Counted from the first letter of the stretch, positions 21,601 through 32,197 are shown. The stretch: 64,000 nt of DNA from Macrothele yani (GCA_039090855.1 CM077011.1:34429501-34493500); one strand, 5' to 3'. Numbers and translations: made by a program. The notes: generated by a model from the sequence alone, not told the origin.

Positions 21601-22634
21601 TGGGGTCCACACGGCATATTTGAAACAGAAGGCGTCTGAATTTGTAACGTTCACGACAGCTTTTTTCGTCTGAATATGGCTGGGAAGCATAATAAAGGAA
21701 CCTCCTTTCAATGGCCTAAACCGATTAACCCGGAGTTCGAACCACTCCACGTGAGAAAACATCCAGCCGGATCCTTTCAGTTCGCATTCAGAACATTCAG
21801 TGAGTAGTTTCCTGGACATGATATCGAAAAATTCCCCGAGATTTGTCGATCGATACACTGGCTTATTAGTTGTTTTTAAATTCCGAGAACATATATCAAA
21901 TTCCTCCGGGTCATCGGGTTTAGGCTTTTTAAAAGCTGCCTGCATAAATGCATTTACTTTAATGGATGGGTGGGCTGCCAGTGCATGTTCTAGAATGCTT
22001 ACAGAAGAATTTTGGATGCCATTCAAAAATGTGGAGAGACAGACCGCTGTTTCCCCGTCCGGAACAATCTTAAATGTTTGTAGACGGTTCTGAGCCACCG
22101 ACTGCACTTGGATGTAAGCCCCCATATTCAATGGAGGAACAATGGGAGCTTCGGAACTGGGGTCCTCAACAACGTGGCTGGGGCCCGCGACATCATGGCT
22201 GGGGCCAGCAACAACTTCATGACTGGGGCCTGCAACAACTTCATGACTGGGGCCTGCTGTATTTGAAGGGTCTACAGCATTAGAGGGGCCCGCTGCATTG
22301 GAGGGGCCTGCCGAAGACGCATTTAACGAGTTCCCCCCCCCCGCCTGCATTCTCGAATGACATTTAAGAATATGTATCTGCAAGTACGCATTTCTAGAAA
22401 AACTCTTCCTACACAACATACACGGAATAAGTGCCCCAGAATGAATTTTGACATGTCTCTGCAAATTTGTTTTCAAAGTGAAGACCTTCTGACAGATCTT
22501 ACAAGTGAAAGGGGCAGGGGTACGTCAGACACAAATGAGGAAAGTAGGTCTTGCGACATTGGAATTTCCTCTAATGCCTGAAACACTTCTGAATTTTGCA
22601 AAAATAGCTGTTCATCTTCCAGCCACCATTCTTT
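18655..22634 (-). CDS. polB: Family B (protein-primed type) DNA polymerase, main exon
   Basis: About 1,300 codons. N-terminus: two C2H2 zinc fingers (CKIC...H...H and CMLC...H...H), then a Gly/Pro/Ser region with AGPSHEV repeats (near 22130-22310). Numbered from 22476: exonuclease motif ExoI YADFES about residue 457, an endonuclease VII-like zinc/HNH-type insert (CHICG...VADHDHRTGKFRG...CN) about 550-590, ExoII NLSGYDSHF about 605, polymerase motif A DCTNLYGYG about 857, motif B NNSVFGKTMENI about 1000, motif C YMDTDSFF about 1103. All catalytic residues are present. It belongs to the viral/organellar DNA_pol_B_2 type used by Polintons for protein-primed replication. A splice acceptor (TTCTTTCACAG) precedes 22634. 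A one-base slip in the G/C run at 22510-22520 (seen on the plus strand as GGGGCAGGGG) separates the acidic start of this exon from the zinc fingers, so this copy is probably damaged. No terminal protein is separately identifiable. Confidence 0.9.
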
Positions 22635-23423
22635 CTGTGAAAGAATAATAAAAAAAATTAACCCTCTCCCCTATCAAAGCATTTTTCATGAAATAAACAT
22701 TAAAATGGGATATTCCTACGTTGAGAATACATTTTTATGGGCGCTGTCGTAAAAACATGAATTCCTAAAATATTTGAAAACAAAGAACTATGTTTTAAAC
22801 GATTCCACGAACATGAATTTTCCTTCCTGAAAATCTAACTTAAATCGTATGCAAAAGAACTCACATACCGCTAACATGTTTTTAAACCTATACCAACGCA
22901 TTTTCATGGAAATTAAAATGGAAAGTTCCTACGTTGAGAATAAATTTTTATGAGAGCTATCGTAAAAATATGAATTCCTAAAATATTTGAAAACAAAGAA
23001 CTATGTTTTAAACGATTCCACTAACGTGAATTTTCCTTCCTGAAAATCTAACTTTAATCGTATGCAAAAGAATTCACATACCGCTAACATGTTTTAAACC
23101 CCTATCAACGCATCTTCATGGAAATTAAAATGGAAAGTTCCTACGTTGAGAATAAATTTTTATGGGCGCTGTCGTAAAAACATGGATTCCTAAAATACTT
23201 TAAAAAAAGAACTATGTTTAAACGATTCCACTAACATGAATTTTCCTTCCTGAAAATCTAACTTAAATCGTACGCTAAAGAACTCACATGCTGTTCCTAA
23301 TACACTAGTATATTTTTTCCTTAAGGGAATCCTCTCACGAAATTCTAACAACATTCTAATTCAAACAACTTTGGGGACCTAACAATAAATAAAAACATTG
23401 CATGCTAATAAAAGAACGCTTAC
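22635..23423 (-). other. Predicted intron of the polymerase gene
   Basis: The donor GAG|GTAAGC (23424/23423) and a pyrimidine-rich acceptor TTCTTTCACAG (22635) bound 789 bp with no coding. Phase is 0 on both sides and the two exon frames join without a stop. The intron body is mostly tandem repeats. Confidence 0.72.
22673..23300 (-). repeat. Three ~215-bp tandem repeats inside the polymerase intron
   Basis: Units starting near 22673, 22897 and 23103 share TTCCTACGTTGAGAATA, TCGTAAAAACATG and CCTTCCTGAAAATCTAACTT, with few differences. The third is incomplete. Confidence 0.85.
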
Positions 23424-23468
23424 CTCTTCGATTTCAGAAACTGATGAAAAAATGTTTTTAGATTCCAT
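23424..23468 (-). CDS. polB: Polymerase gene first coding exon
   Basis: Fifteen codons from an ATG at 23468-23466, reading MESKNIFSSVSEIEE, ending exactly at a consensus GTAAGC donor. The ATG is the first after a TATA box about 125 bp upstream. Support is the donor, phase and position. A transcript would settle it. Confidence 0.65.
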
Positions 23469-23590
23469 TCCAAAACACGCCACAATATTCAGACAGCAAT
23501 ACAGTCGATAACTAAACGCAGTTGAAAACTAAACGTAGGTACTAAACCAAAGCAGCAGAAAAACTGAGGAGGAGGAATGAACAACGCCAG

Positions 23591-23597
23591 TTTTATA
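23591..23597 (-). promoter_or_regulatory. TATA box at the inner edge of the right TIR
   Basis: TATAAAA on the minus strand, about 125 bp before the predicted ATG. The inverted repeat ends within this motif: the left arm reads GCTATAACAAAA at the same place, so only the right arm keeps a full TATAAAA. This puts the polymerase promoter across the TIR border. Confidence 0.6.
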
Positions 23598-25974
23598 GCA
23601 AACAGGATGCCTTTTTGACCCCCGACAATGGAAGAAACGCCATTGGTTCGAAGTTGAAACAGTTTCTGAAATTCTTTTGGCATCTGTTCACAAAGATGAC
23701 ATCACGAAAAACCCGTCACCGTGCGTCATCGCTTCAAGCAGTATGATGACATTCCAAGTTCACAAGGATGACATCACGACGTACCCGTCACCCATGCGTC
23801 ATCGCTTCAGGCAGTAACTGCACGGATACCTTATCTGGTCACAAACATGCTATTGATGAATCACCTCTAACCAGACAAAGCGAACTGTAGTCCAGGACTT
23901 ATTTTAAGGAAAATTCTTAGCGATAGGAAAGTGAAGGGATTTCGTTATAATTAATTTTCATATCTTGAGAGAATAAACTAAAAAATTCTTCATAGACAGA
24001 AAAAATAAAGCCTCGATAAAAGTAGTTGTTAGTTTGAAAATAAAATAATGTTGGTACATCGAGAAGTTTAACGAGTATGCAAGCATTTAGTAAAAAAAGA
24101 TTAAGATAATGCATTAAAGGGTACATTTCACTGAATAATCATGAAGAAATAAAAAAAAAAAAAAAACATTTTAACTATGCCTAAAAAATTGTGGCTTTGT
24201 ACGGTGGAAAACGGTAAAACGTTAAAAAAATGCCATGAACACGTTAATAAACAATCGTGTTTTAAGATTATGTCTGCAGCACAAAACTTTGGAAAACGTT
24301 TTTATGTTGGAACGTCCGTTGAAAATGCGTGAAGTCTCCTCAAAGAAAATAAAAAAATCGTTACGTTGAAAAATTGTGAATATAAAATCGGAAATTATGA
24401 GGAAAAAATAAGGAATAAATTCGTTGCAAAATGATCAAGTTATTGAAAAAAAAAATCAGTCTTGGAACTTAATGTGGCTACAGAATCTCAAATGACGTCA
24501 ACCGCCGACCCCACGGAGGAAATGGCGTTGGCTGATGTCATATCTGCTATCACGACATGCGTCACTCGGCATATTCACTCTTCCCAAAACACGTGTCATA
24601 CAAAGTTTTCTGAGTCAAAGAGAAAATGGTGAGTCATCCCAAAACACATGTCGGACAAAAGATAGCGGAACATGAATCAACAGGAACGAAATCTTTTCAA
24701 ACAAAGCCTTTCCTCGTCTAAATTAAAATTGTAGGGAAGAAAAATATAAGAATGAAAAAAATAATGCAACGTCTATAAAAATTATAACACCTCACGGAGT
24801 TCTAAAAATATAAATTTAATAAAACAAATTTGAGGAAATGCTTCGATTGAAAAAACTTCCTTCAAAAATTTGACAAAGTCCAGTAAATCTCCCGAGAAAA
24901 TTAAAAAAATAATGCAACGTCTATAAAAATTATAATACCTCAGGGAATTCCTGAAAATATAAATTTAATAAAATAAATTAGAGAGAAAAAATAGGACAAA
25001 AAAAATATGAGTAAAAAAAATTGGAAACGACAAAAAAACTTCCTTCAAAAATTTGACAAAGTCCAGTAAATCTCCCGAGAAAATAAAAAAATAAATAAAT
25101 ATTGGAAAGACTTCCCCAAAATTTGTCAACGTCCAATAAATCTCTCGAGAAAAGTTCCAAAAAGCACCGCTAGGGGGCAACGTACACATCCCCTTTCCCC
25201 CACTCGGTCGTTGCCATCCCTCAAAGATACATCGAAAGTTCCAAGCACTGCTAGGGGCAGCACATCTTTCCCCCACTCGGTCGTTGCCATCTCTCAAAGG
25301 TCCATTAAAAGTTCCAAAAAGCACCGCTAGGGGACAGCACATCGAGTTGATATCCCCCTATATCCACCCCCTTTCTCCCACTCGGTCGTTGCCATCACTC
25401 AAAAACAAAGATCTAACATAATAATAAAGTTCCAAGAAGCACCGCTAGGGGACAGCACATCGAGTTGACATCCCCCTATATCCACCCCCTTTCTCCCGCT
25501 CGGTCGTTGCCATCACTCAAAAACAAAGATCTAACATAATAATAAAGTTCCAAGAAGCACCGCTAGGGGCAGCACATCTCCTTTCCCCGACTCGGTCGTT
25601 GCCATCCCTCAAAGATCCATCGAAAGTTCCAAAAAGCACCGCTAGGGGCAGCACATTTCCTTTCCCCCACTCGGTCGTTGCCATCTCTCAAAGGTCCATC
25701 GAAAGTTCCAAAAAGCACCGCTAGGGGGCAGCACATCTCCTTTCCCCCACTCGGTCGTTGCCATCACTCAAAAACAAAGATCTAACATAATAATAAAGTT
25801 CCAAGAAGCACCGCTAGGGGGCAGCACATCGACCCTACACACACTAGCGTCATCTGCCACGCCCCCACATCCTTCGGTGACAAGCCACGCCCCCATCCTT
25901 CTGCCGCAAGCCACGCCCACCATCCTTCTCTAGAAGGATGATCCTTGCGCCAGTCCCCGTCCTTTTATACTACT
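23594..25974 (-). repeat. Right terminal inverted repeat of the Polinton-like element
   Basis: Reverse complement of 9825-12324, in the same order of modules, ending TACTACT at 25968-25974. It lacks a few array units seen on the left. Confidence 0.92.
25140..25830 (-). repeat. Tandem array of 75-115-bp units, right arm
   Basis: About eight units mirror the left array (core CACCGCTAGGGG...CTCGGTCGTTGCCAT). Variants with the AACATAATAATAAAGTT insert occur in a different order from the left, which points to unequal exchange after the arms formed. Confidence 0.87.
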
Positions 25975-25980
25975 TTCCTT
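25975..25980. repeat. Target-site duplication, right (TTCCTT)
   Basis: Exact match of 9819-9824, directly outside the right terminus. Confidence 0.85.
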
Positions 25981-26047
25981 TCACGGTTAGGAGAACTTTC
26001 TGCACACAGCAGAAAATTAACTCTTCATCCCAAAGACATGTTCCGAA

Positions 26048-26167
26048 ACGTCATGGAGGTTAGGCATGACCTTTCGGAACAAGCTCATGGAGGTTAGGCA
26101 TGACCTTTCGGAACAAGCTCATGGAGGTTAGGCATAACCTTTCGGAACAAGCTCATGGAGGTTAGGT
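26048..26167 (+). repeat. 34-bp tandem repeat, about 3.5 copies
   Basis: Unit CATGGAGGTTAGGCATGACC followed by TTTCGGAACAAGCT. It lies just outside the Polinton-like element and before Tc1 family G. Confidence 0.9.
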
Positions 26168-26244
26168 AGTGTCGGCCGAGGACAACGACAGTTTTCTATG
26201 CTTCCATTCACTATTTTGGAAAAATAGTGAATACAAGCAGAGTA

Positions 26245-28483
26245 AACTGGCGTGCAAAAATTAAGAACGAGACGGTTTTTTGAATGTAACGTCGTGGAGA
26301 AGTGCTCCACATCGACTGAAATCATACCATAAGATCCACAGGATGTAAGAATATGAGACAAATGACCAAAACAGTCCAAACAAGGAATCCAAAGGATACA
26401 AAGGCACTTTATTGAAAAGGTAGCTTCGAGCACAACTGGACAGAAGACAGAAACGTCCATGTGACAGGCGGCTGCCAAGAAAAATTCAGTCTTTAGTAGG
26501 GGATATGATCACCCCTGACTGCGTTGCAGGACTTACAACGTCTGTCCATGCTGATTACGAGGTTGTCAAGGAGCTGTTGAGGCATCGCTGCCTATTCCTC
26601 TTGTAGCGCCAATCGCAGCTGTGGAATCGTTGCTGGCGGTTGGTGACGTGCTGCCAAGCGTCCTCCGAGAAGGTCCCACACGTGTTCGATTGGATTTAGG
26701 TCCAAGGACATTGCGGGCCAATCCATGTGTTGAATATCTTCACTGTCCAACAACTCTGCGACAGCCACTGTATAATGAATAACGCTTTTAACTAAGCTAG
26801 TAATGTTTTATAATGCTTCTGCTACTGAATTATATGCTTGTACTAAGCTAATGCTTCTTCTAATGGTTGTTGTTTGTTAATTAAATCATGAATAAACTTT
26901 CCTGCTAGTAGTGCAGTAACAATAATGAACAAGCTTTCAACTGCTAGTAATGCTGTGGTAGTAATTAAGATGAATAAAGTCTTAACGCTGGTTGTTAATA
27001 ATAATCAACTAATGACATAAACCTAACAGCCAGACAGAGATCTGACAAAAACTATGAACTGAGAAAGACGTACTTACGAAAAAGCTCTTTTATTAGATAA
27101 CTCTTGAATCATCCAACGCACACACACTACTCGTATCACAATAATGAAGAATCAACCTAATCACATAGAACGAAGCTCTGGCTATCCAACAACAAACGCT
27201 CTGGCTATACAACAACAAAAACGCCCTCTCACATAAATCAACGCTCTCCTTCACATAAACCAACGCTCTCTACGTATCGTTGAACGCGCCTATTTATACT
27301 GGCTACCACCACGTCATGACTTACACTCATTGCCAGATCTCATTCAGCGGGTGAAATAACATCTCGTTCAGTAAGAAGATAATTTACATAGTAAAATAAA
27401 ATAACCAGAGATAGTAAAAATCAAAAGGAAAGTGAATATAGAGTATACGTTACAACTGTACGATGAAGTGTAGCGTTGTCGTCCATGAAGAGGAACTCAG
27501 GACCCACATCACCTCTAAACAGACGCACGTGAGGCAGGAGAACCTCGGTACAATAGCGGACACCAGTGACTGAACCTCATTGGAAGATGTGGAGGTCAGT
27601 ACGGCTACCAAGTATGATGCCGCCCCAAACGAGAACTCCGCCACCTCCAAACCTATCCCTTTTGATGATGTTGGATGTGTGATTGCGTGTTCCCTGCTCT
27701 CTCCAGATGTGTATACGTCCAGAATCGCTCGTCAGACTAAATCGGCTCTCAGCCGTAAAGAGAACTCGACCCCATTGCTGAGGTGTCCAGTTCCTGTGTT
27801 CCTGGCACCACAGAAATCGCCGTCTCCGATGAGTAGGCGTTAATGACACACACCGTACTGGTCGTCGTGCAAATAGACCACCCTTGTGCAGCCACCTGGC
27901 CACGGTAAAACGCGATAACGGACGTCCAGTTGTCTGGTGTATGTGCCTTGCGATTTCTCCCGCTGTCTGCCGTCTGTCTCTTCTCGCCTGTAGGACAATA
28001 TACCGGTCGTCCGCAGCCGTGGTTGCTCGTGGACGACCACTGCTAAACTCTCGGACAGCTGTTCCTGTCGTTTGAAATGCTCTCCAAGCTCGTGAAACGA
28101 TGCTGTGAGCGATCCCGAACTCCTTGGCCACACTAGTCACACTTCGACCTTCTTCCAACTTCCCAATGACGCGACCTCGTGCAAAGTCATCCAGATGTCG
28201 TCTACTGGATTGCCTGTTGGCCATATCACACGGTGGCAACAACTCGACATCGTTCAAACCGATGTACACCGTGCAATAGCTTTCACCGAATTGCTGAGCG
28301 TACACCGCCCTTGTGCTTTATACCCTTCCGACACTCCCCCCTTACGTCATGCTGCATAGACGCGCATGCCCTACCGTACCAGACCCTAGTCTATCTCCTG
28401 AGTGGTCTTTCGGTCCGTTCTGCCTGCTCGTTCCGCTGTTATGCTAATTTCTCCTCTTCGTCCTTAATTTTTGCACACCAGTG
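26245..28483 (-). mobile_element. Tc1-like element, family G, interrupted by an LTR
   Basis: Inverted ends GCGTGCAAAAATTAAGAACG (left) and a mirrored CGTCCTTAATTTTTGCACAC (right), with TA after the right end at 28484-28485. The transposase on the minus strand runs 28305-27577 (helix-turn-helix FARGRVIGKLEEGRSVTSVA; GRPRATTAADD linker; GGGGVLVWGG). The first catalytic Asp is replaced by Ala (LFTAESRF). After the block DDNATLHRT at about 27475 the gene is cut by the LTR at 26771-27454, and a decayed C-terminus continues at 26770-26500. Confidence 0.88.
26771..27454. mobile_element. Probable solo LTR (copy 2) nested in Tc1 family G
   Basis: Starts TATAATGAAT, ends ACGTTACA, flanked by exact 4-bp ACTG (26767-26770, 27455-27458). 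The uninterrupted transposase sequence can be read across the duplication. It is 112 bp longer than copy 1 (2509-3080), mostly by repeats of CAACAAACGCTCTGG-type and CATAAA(T/C)CAACGCTCTC-type units near 27180-27270. Confidence 0.7.
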
Positions 28484-28486
28484 TAT

Positions 28487-28571
28487 TATGAGGTGTGAGC
28501 ATCTCTTATCCATGAAGGGAAAAGAGGTGAATATCTCTTCCCTTCATGGAAAAGAGATATTCACACCTCAT
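28487..28571. repeat. 85-bp near-perfect palindrome
   Basis: Arms of about 40 bp (ATGAGGTGTGAGCATCTCTT mirrored by AGATATTCACACCTCAT) meet in the centre with almost no loop. It begins immediately after the right end of Tc1 family G. Confidence 0.88.
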
Positions 28572-28649
28572 AGTATATGTTATTATGTACCCTGGTTAAC
28601 AGTATGGAATACTGTATGAGACTAACTAAAGTATTTAAAAAGAAAATGC

Positions 28650-29315
28650 TAAAGTTTTTAACTTTCGTTTTTTTGCGCTTTCCAATCCTAGGTTGAAGAA
28701 ACGTATATGCTCCAGCTTTGTCCGTCTGTCAGTCCGTCCGTCCGCACGATAACTCGCGTAAAAAATGGTTCGATTTCGATGAATTTTAGGATGTGATAAG
28801 GGACAACCTGTGGACGAACCCTATTGAAAATGGGCGAAATGGGGTCAAAGGTCAGGACATACATAGAAGCGGGAGCAATTTCCTCGCCCTTATGCATCAT
28901 AACGTACGTAAAAATGCTTCGATTGCGACAAAACTTCATCATGTTGTTCCGGTAATGTATTGAACCGGTTCTGTTTAATATAATCGAAATGAGGCTCGAA
29001 GGTCAGGGCACAGGAGCGAGAATTATTCCACAGCCATTATTCTTATAACTTGACTAAAAATACCTCTATTACGACAAAACTTTAGTATGTTGTTCCGGAG
29101 GTATACTGAACCAACTCTGATGAATATAATCGAAATGGTGGTCAAAGGTCAGGGCACAGTAGCGAGATTTATTCCACAGCCTCATAACTTGAGTAATGAT
29201 TTCCAGTATGTTGGAAAGCGTATCATAACCAATGCATTGCATGATTTTACTAACTTGTTTAGTTACAATATCAAGTTTTTACATCCCCCAGAGCATGAAT
29301 TTACGCCCCTGGAAT
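28650..29315 (+). repeat. Dispersed repeat with ~145-bp internal units, copy 1
   Basis: Opens with a GCGCTTTCCAA...GGTTGAAGAA...ATGCTCCAGCTTTGTCCGTC block, followed by degenerate ~145-bp units around CGACAAAACTTTAGTATGTT and AAAGGTCAGGGCACA. A second copy starts near 30062. No coding frame is seen. Ends are not defined, so class is unknown. Confidence 0.7.
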
Positions 29316-29329
29316 GACCATTCTGGGAG

Positions 29330-30057
29330 TGCAACCGGCCCTCCCTGTCCTTCCGGTAGCTACGGCCTTGGACTCAGGGTATGACGCCCCCTCCACCAAA
29401 CTTCACAATCAGCACAGCACAGTCGAGAAGATTCTATTTACCTGGCAATGTCCGCACCCAGCCCAAACCATGAAGAGTAGCATCAGAGCATGATACCTTA
29501 CCCACCAACCTTCACAGTATGGTACAAGACGGTCCAATTAGCATTCATCCGCATCCTCCACACCCAGATTCCTCCGCCGGACTGCCAGATGGTGAACCGT
29601 GATTCATTACTTCAGAGAACACGTTTCCACTGCTGCAGAGTCTACTGGTGCCGAGCTTTACATTACTCCAACCAACGCTTGGCGTTGATCTTCCTGATGT
29701 TAGGCTTCTGCGCTGCTGATCTGCCACAGAAATCCATTCTCTTCAGATCTGGATGAATCGTTACGTGCTAGCGTTGCTTTCAGAGACATTTTGGAACTCG
29801 TTGATGAGTGTTACAACTCAGTACAGGAGCTTTTGCCGCACCACTAGCTTCAACACTCGCCGGTCCCGCTATGCCACTTTACGAAACCTTTACCAGCTCG
29901 TGATTGCGGTGCTGCTACTCCTAGGTGTATCCACGTCACAATAACATCACTTTCAGTAGAGAGGGGATGATTCAGCAGGAAAAATATTTCCCGAATTGCT
30001 AAGGTGGCATCCTGTGACAGTGTCACGTCAAAGTCACTGAGTTCTACCGTACGGTCC
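29330..30057 (-). pseudogene. Tc1-like element remnant, family F
   Basis: The minus strand gives short transposase pieces in several frames, among them CSSGNVFSEVMNHGSPSGSP (29545-29727), matching the SDESRFT region of family F, and a DNA-binding start near 29880-29940. Stop codons and frameshifts are frequent. No terminal repeats are seen. Confidence 0.65.
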
Positions 30058-30306
30058 ATTCTTTTCTTTTTTACGCTTTCCAACCGTAGGTTGAAGAAGC
30101 GTATATGCTCCAGCTTTGTCCGTCTGTCTGTCTGTCCGCACGATAACTCGCTTAAAAATGGTTCGATTCCGATAAAATTTTAGTATGTGATAGGGGACCA
30201 CCTGGGGACGAAACCTACTGAAAATGGGCGAAATGAGGTTAAAGGCCGGGACATAGGAGCGGGATCCATACCATTACCCTTATGCTTCATAACTTGCGTA
30301 AAAATA

Positions 30307-31737
30307 CACTGGCGGAAAGTGAAAAAAGAACACCAAGAAGGAATTGGCGGACGATCATGAAATTTACATATGTTAATGGGATCGAGTTTACGTAGGTGTT
30401 ATGTTAATTTCGGGACCAACCGGTGAGCACTTACGCCACAGCACGGCATAATATGCAAATTATCGTCGGTGGTATTTAAGGAGTACGGCGAAGTGAATGT
30501 AATCAGTCGTCGGCGTAGGGACACGTGCGAAGACCCTGAAGAAGCTGCAATGCCTGGACATGGAAGACGTGTACGATTTCAGAAGTTATCGGACTTTGAG
30601 CGAGGTCATCTAGTCGGACTCCGCGAGGCCGGGTGGTCGCATCGTCGTATTGCGGATCGAATTGGACGGGAAGTATCGGTGGTGGTACGATGGTGGCGTA
30701 GATGGTCCGAGGAACATTCCCACACGAGAAGACGTGGAACCGGGAGTCACAGACGGACTGATGAGCGGACCGATCGACGCATAAGAAGAGCGGCGTTGTC
30801 AAGCAGAACATCCAATGCGACGCAAATCCGAGCTGCCGTTGCACCTGAGGTGACTGTGAGAGCAAGACGCAACCGTCTACTGGATGCAGAACTACGTGCG
30901 CGTGTGCCTCTGGCATGTGTACTTCAGACTCCAGCCCACCGTCAGGAACGGATGCAGTGGTGTCGCCAACGTCTGCACTGGAGAGCGCAATGGCGATCTG
31001 TCGTGTTCAGCGATGAAAGCAGATTCTGCTTGGGAGCCTCCGATGGCCATATGCGTGTTCGCAGACGCACAGGGGAGCGTCTCCACCCTTCTTGCATCCG
31101 CCAGCGACACACAGGGCCTACACCTGGTCTCCTGGTGTGGGGAGCGATCAGCTATCACTCCCGTACACAACTAGTGTTTGTTCCGAGTTCGTAAAACAGC
31201 ACCTCCTACATCAACAACATCATTCAGCCCGTTGTTTTGCCATTTGTAAGGTCGGTCAATCGTGGTGTCTTCCAGCAAGATAACGCACGCCCACACACGG
31301 CACGTGCAACGCAACATGCACTTCACGGTGTGAGACAACTTCCATGGCCTGCACGTTCACCGGATTTGTCCTCCATTGAGTACGTGTGGGATTTTATGGG
31401 ACAACGACTTATCCGGTCTCCACGGCCAGCCACGACCGTCCCCGATTTACGCGTCCAGGTTGAGGATGCTTGGAACTCAATTCCCCAAACTTACATCCAA
31501 CATCTGTATGACAGACTCCATGCCAGAATTGCACAGTGTGACGCAGTTCACGCCGGTTCAACCTCGTACTAACCATGTTATATGGAAATGTTATTTTTCA
31601 GTTTACCAGCAAATACAGCTGTATTTTGCCATAATGTTTTGATCACGTTATTCTCTGTATTCCATTATTATGCTGTATAAATTTCGTTGGTATCAGACGT
31701 CTCCTTCTTGGTGTTCTTTTTTCACTTTCCGCCAGTG
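30307..31737 (+). mobile_element. Tc1-like element, family A, complete copy
   Basis: Inverted ends CACTGGCGGAAAGTGAAAAA and its mirror (ending CCGCCAGTG at 31737), with TA target duplication at 30305-30306 and 31738-31739. Length is 1,431 bp. It is inserted in the dispersed repeat. Confidence 0.95.
30469..31572 (+). pseudogene. Tc1 family A transposase with one premature stop
   Basis: One long frame. The paired helix-turn-helix region (FERGHLVGLREAGWSHRRIA) is at residues ~42-62 of the first part. An Arg-rich linker follows, then FSDESRFCLG (first Asp), then a TAA at 31192-31194 where copy 1 (1-816) has a Leu codon. The same frame continues with QQDNARPH (second Asp) and SPDLSSIEYVWD (Glu). 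The Asp-to-Glu spacing is 32 residues, shorter than the usual 34 of Tc1. Apart from the stop the gene is intact, so it is a young copy. Confidence 0.9.
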
Positions 31738-32197
31738 TAGTTTGATTTCGATGAAATTTTATTATGTGGTAGGGGACCACCTGGGGACAAACCAATGGGG
31801 TCAAAGGTGAAGACACAGGAGCGGGATCCATTCTGTTGCCCTTATGCGTCATAACTTATGTATAAATGCTTCGATTGCGACAAAACTTTATCATGTTGTT
31901 CCGTAGGTATACTGAACCAATTTTATTTAATATCAATGAAATGGGTTCAAAGGTCAGGGCACAGGAACGAGATTTATTTCACAGCCATTATCCCGATAAC
32001 TTGAGTAATAACTTGTACAATGATTTCTGGTATGTTGGAAAGCGTATCATAATCAATGCATTGCATGATTTTACTAACTTGTTATTGTTTGGAGGTTTAA
32101 CGACCACCGTGAGCAACTCATTGGGCTATAAGTAGTTGCCCGTTCTTAATTTAGAGCAACGGGTTTGAGAGAAGGGAGAGAACTTAAGACGAACACA

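Larger units (their letters stand above)
9825..25974 (-). mobile_element. Polinton-like element with 2.4 kb terminal inverted repeats
   Basis: A 16.15 kb unit with ends AGTAGTA...TACTACT, an exact 6-bp target duplication, and inverted repeats of about 2.5 kb (left) and 2.38 kb (right). Visible genes, all minus strand, are a family B DNA polymerase, an ALKBH2-like dioxygenase and PC4-like domains. Polintons are 15-20 kb elements with protein-primed polymerase, a retrovirus-like integrase and virion genes. Here only the polymerase is recognisable; no integrase, packaging ATPase, maturation protease or capsid frame can be seen, and the left third of the interior (13218-15900) is non-coding. A mini-LTR element (12706-13212) has inserted inside. 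The polymerase and dioxygenase frames are both damaged, so the copy looks defective, though the inverted repeats still match closely by eye. Confidence 0.85.
30062..32085 (+). repeat. Dispersed repeat, copy 2, split by Tc1 family A
   Basis: Copy 2 of the repeat at 28650-29315. It runs 30062-30306, is interrupted by Tc1 family A (30307-31737), and continues 31738-32085. Both pieces align in order with copy 1. Confidence 0.72.
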
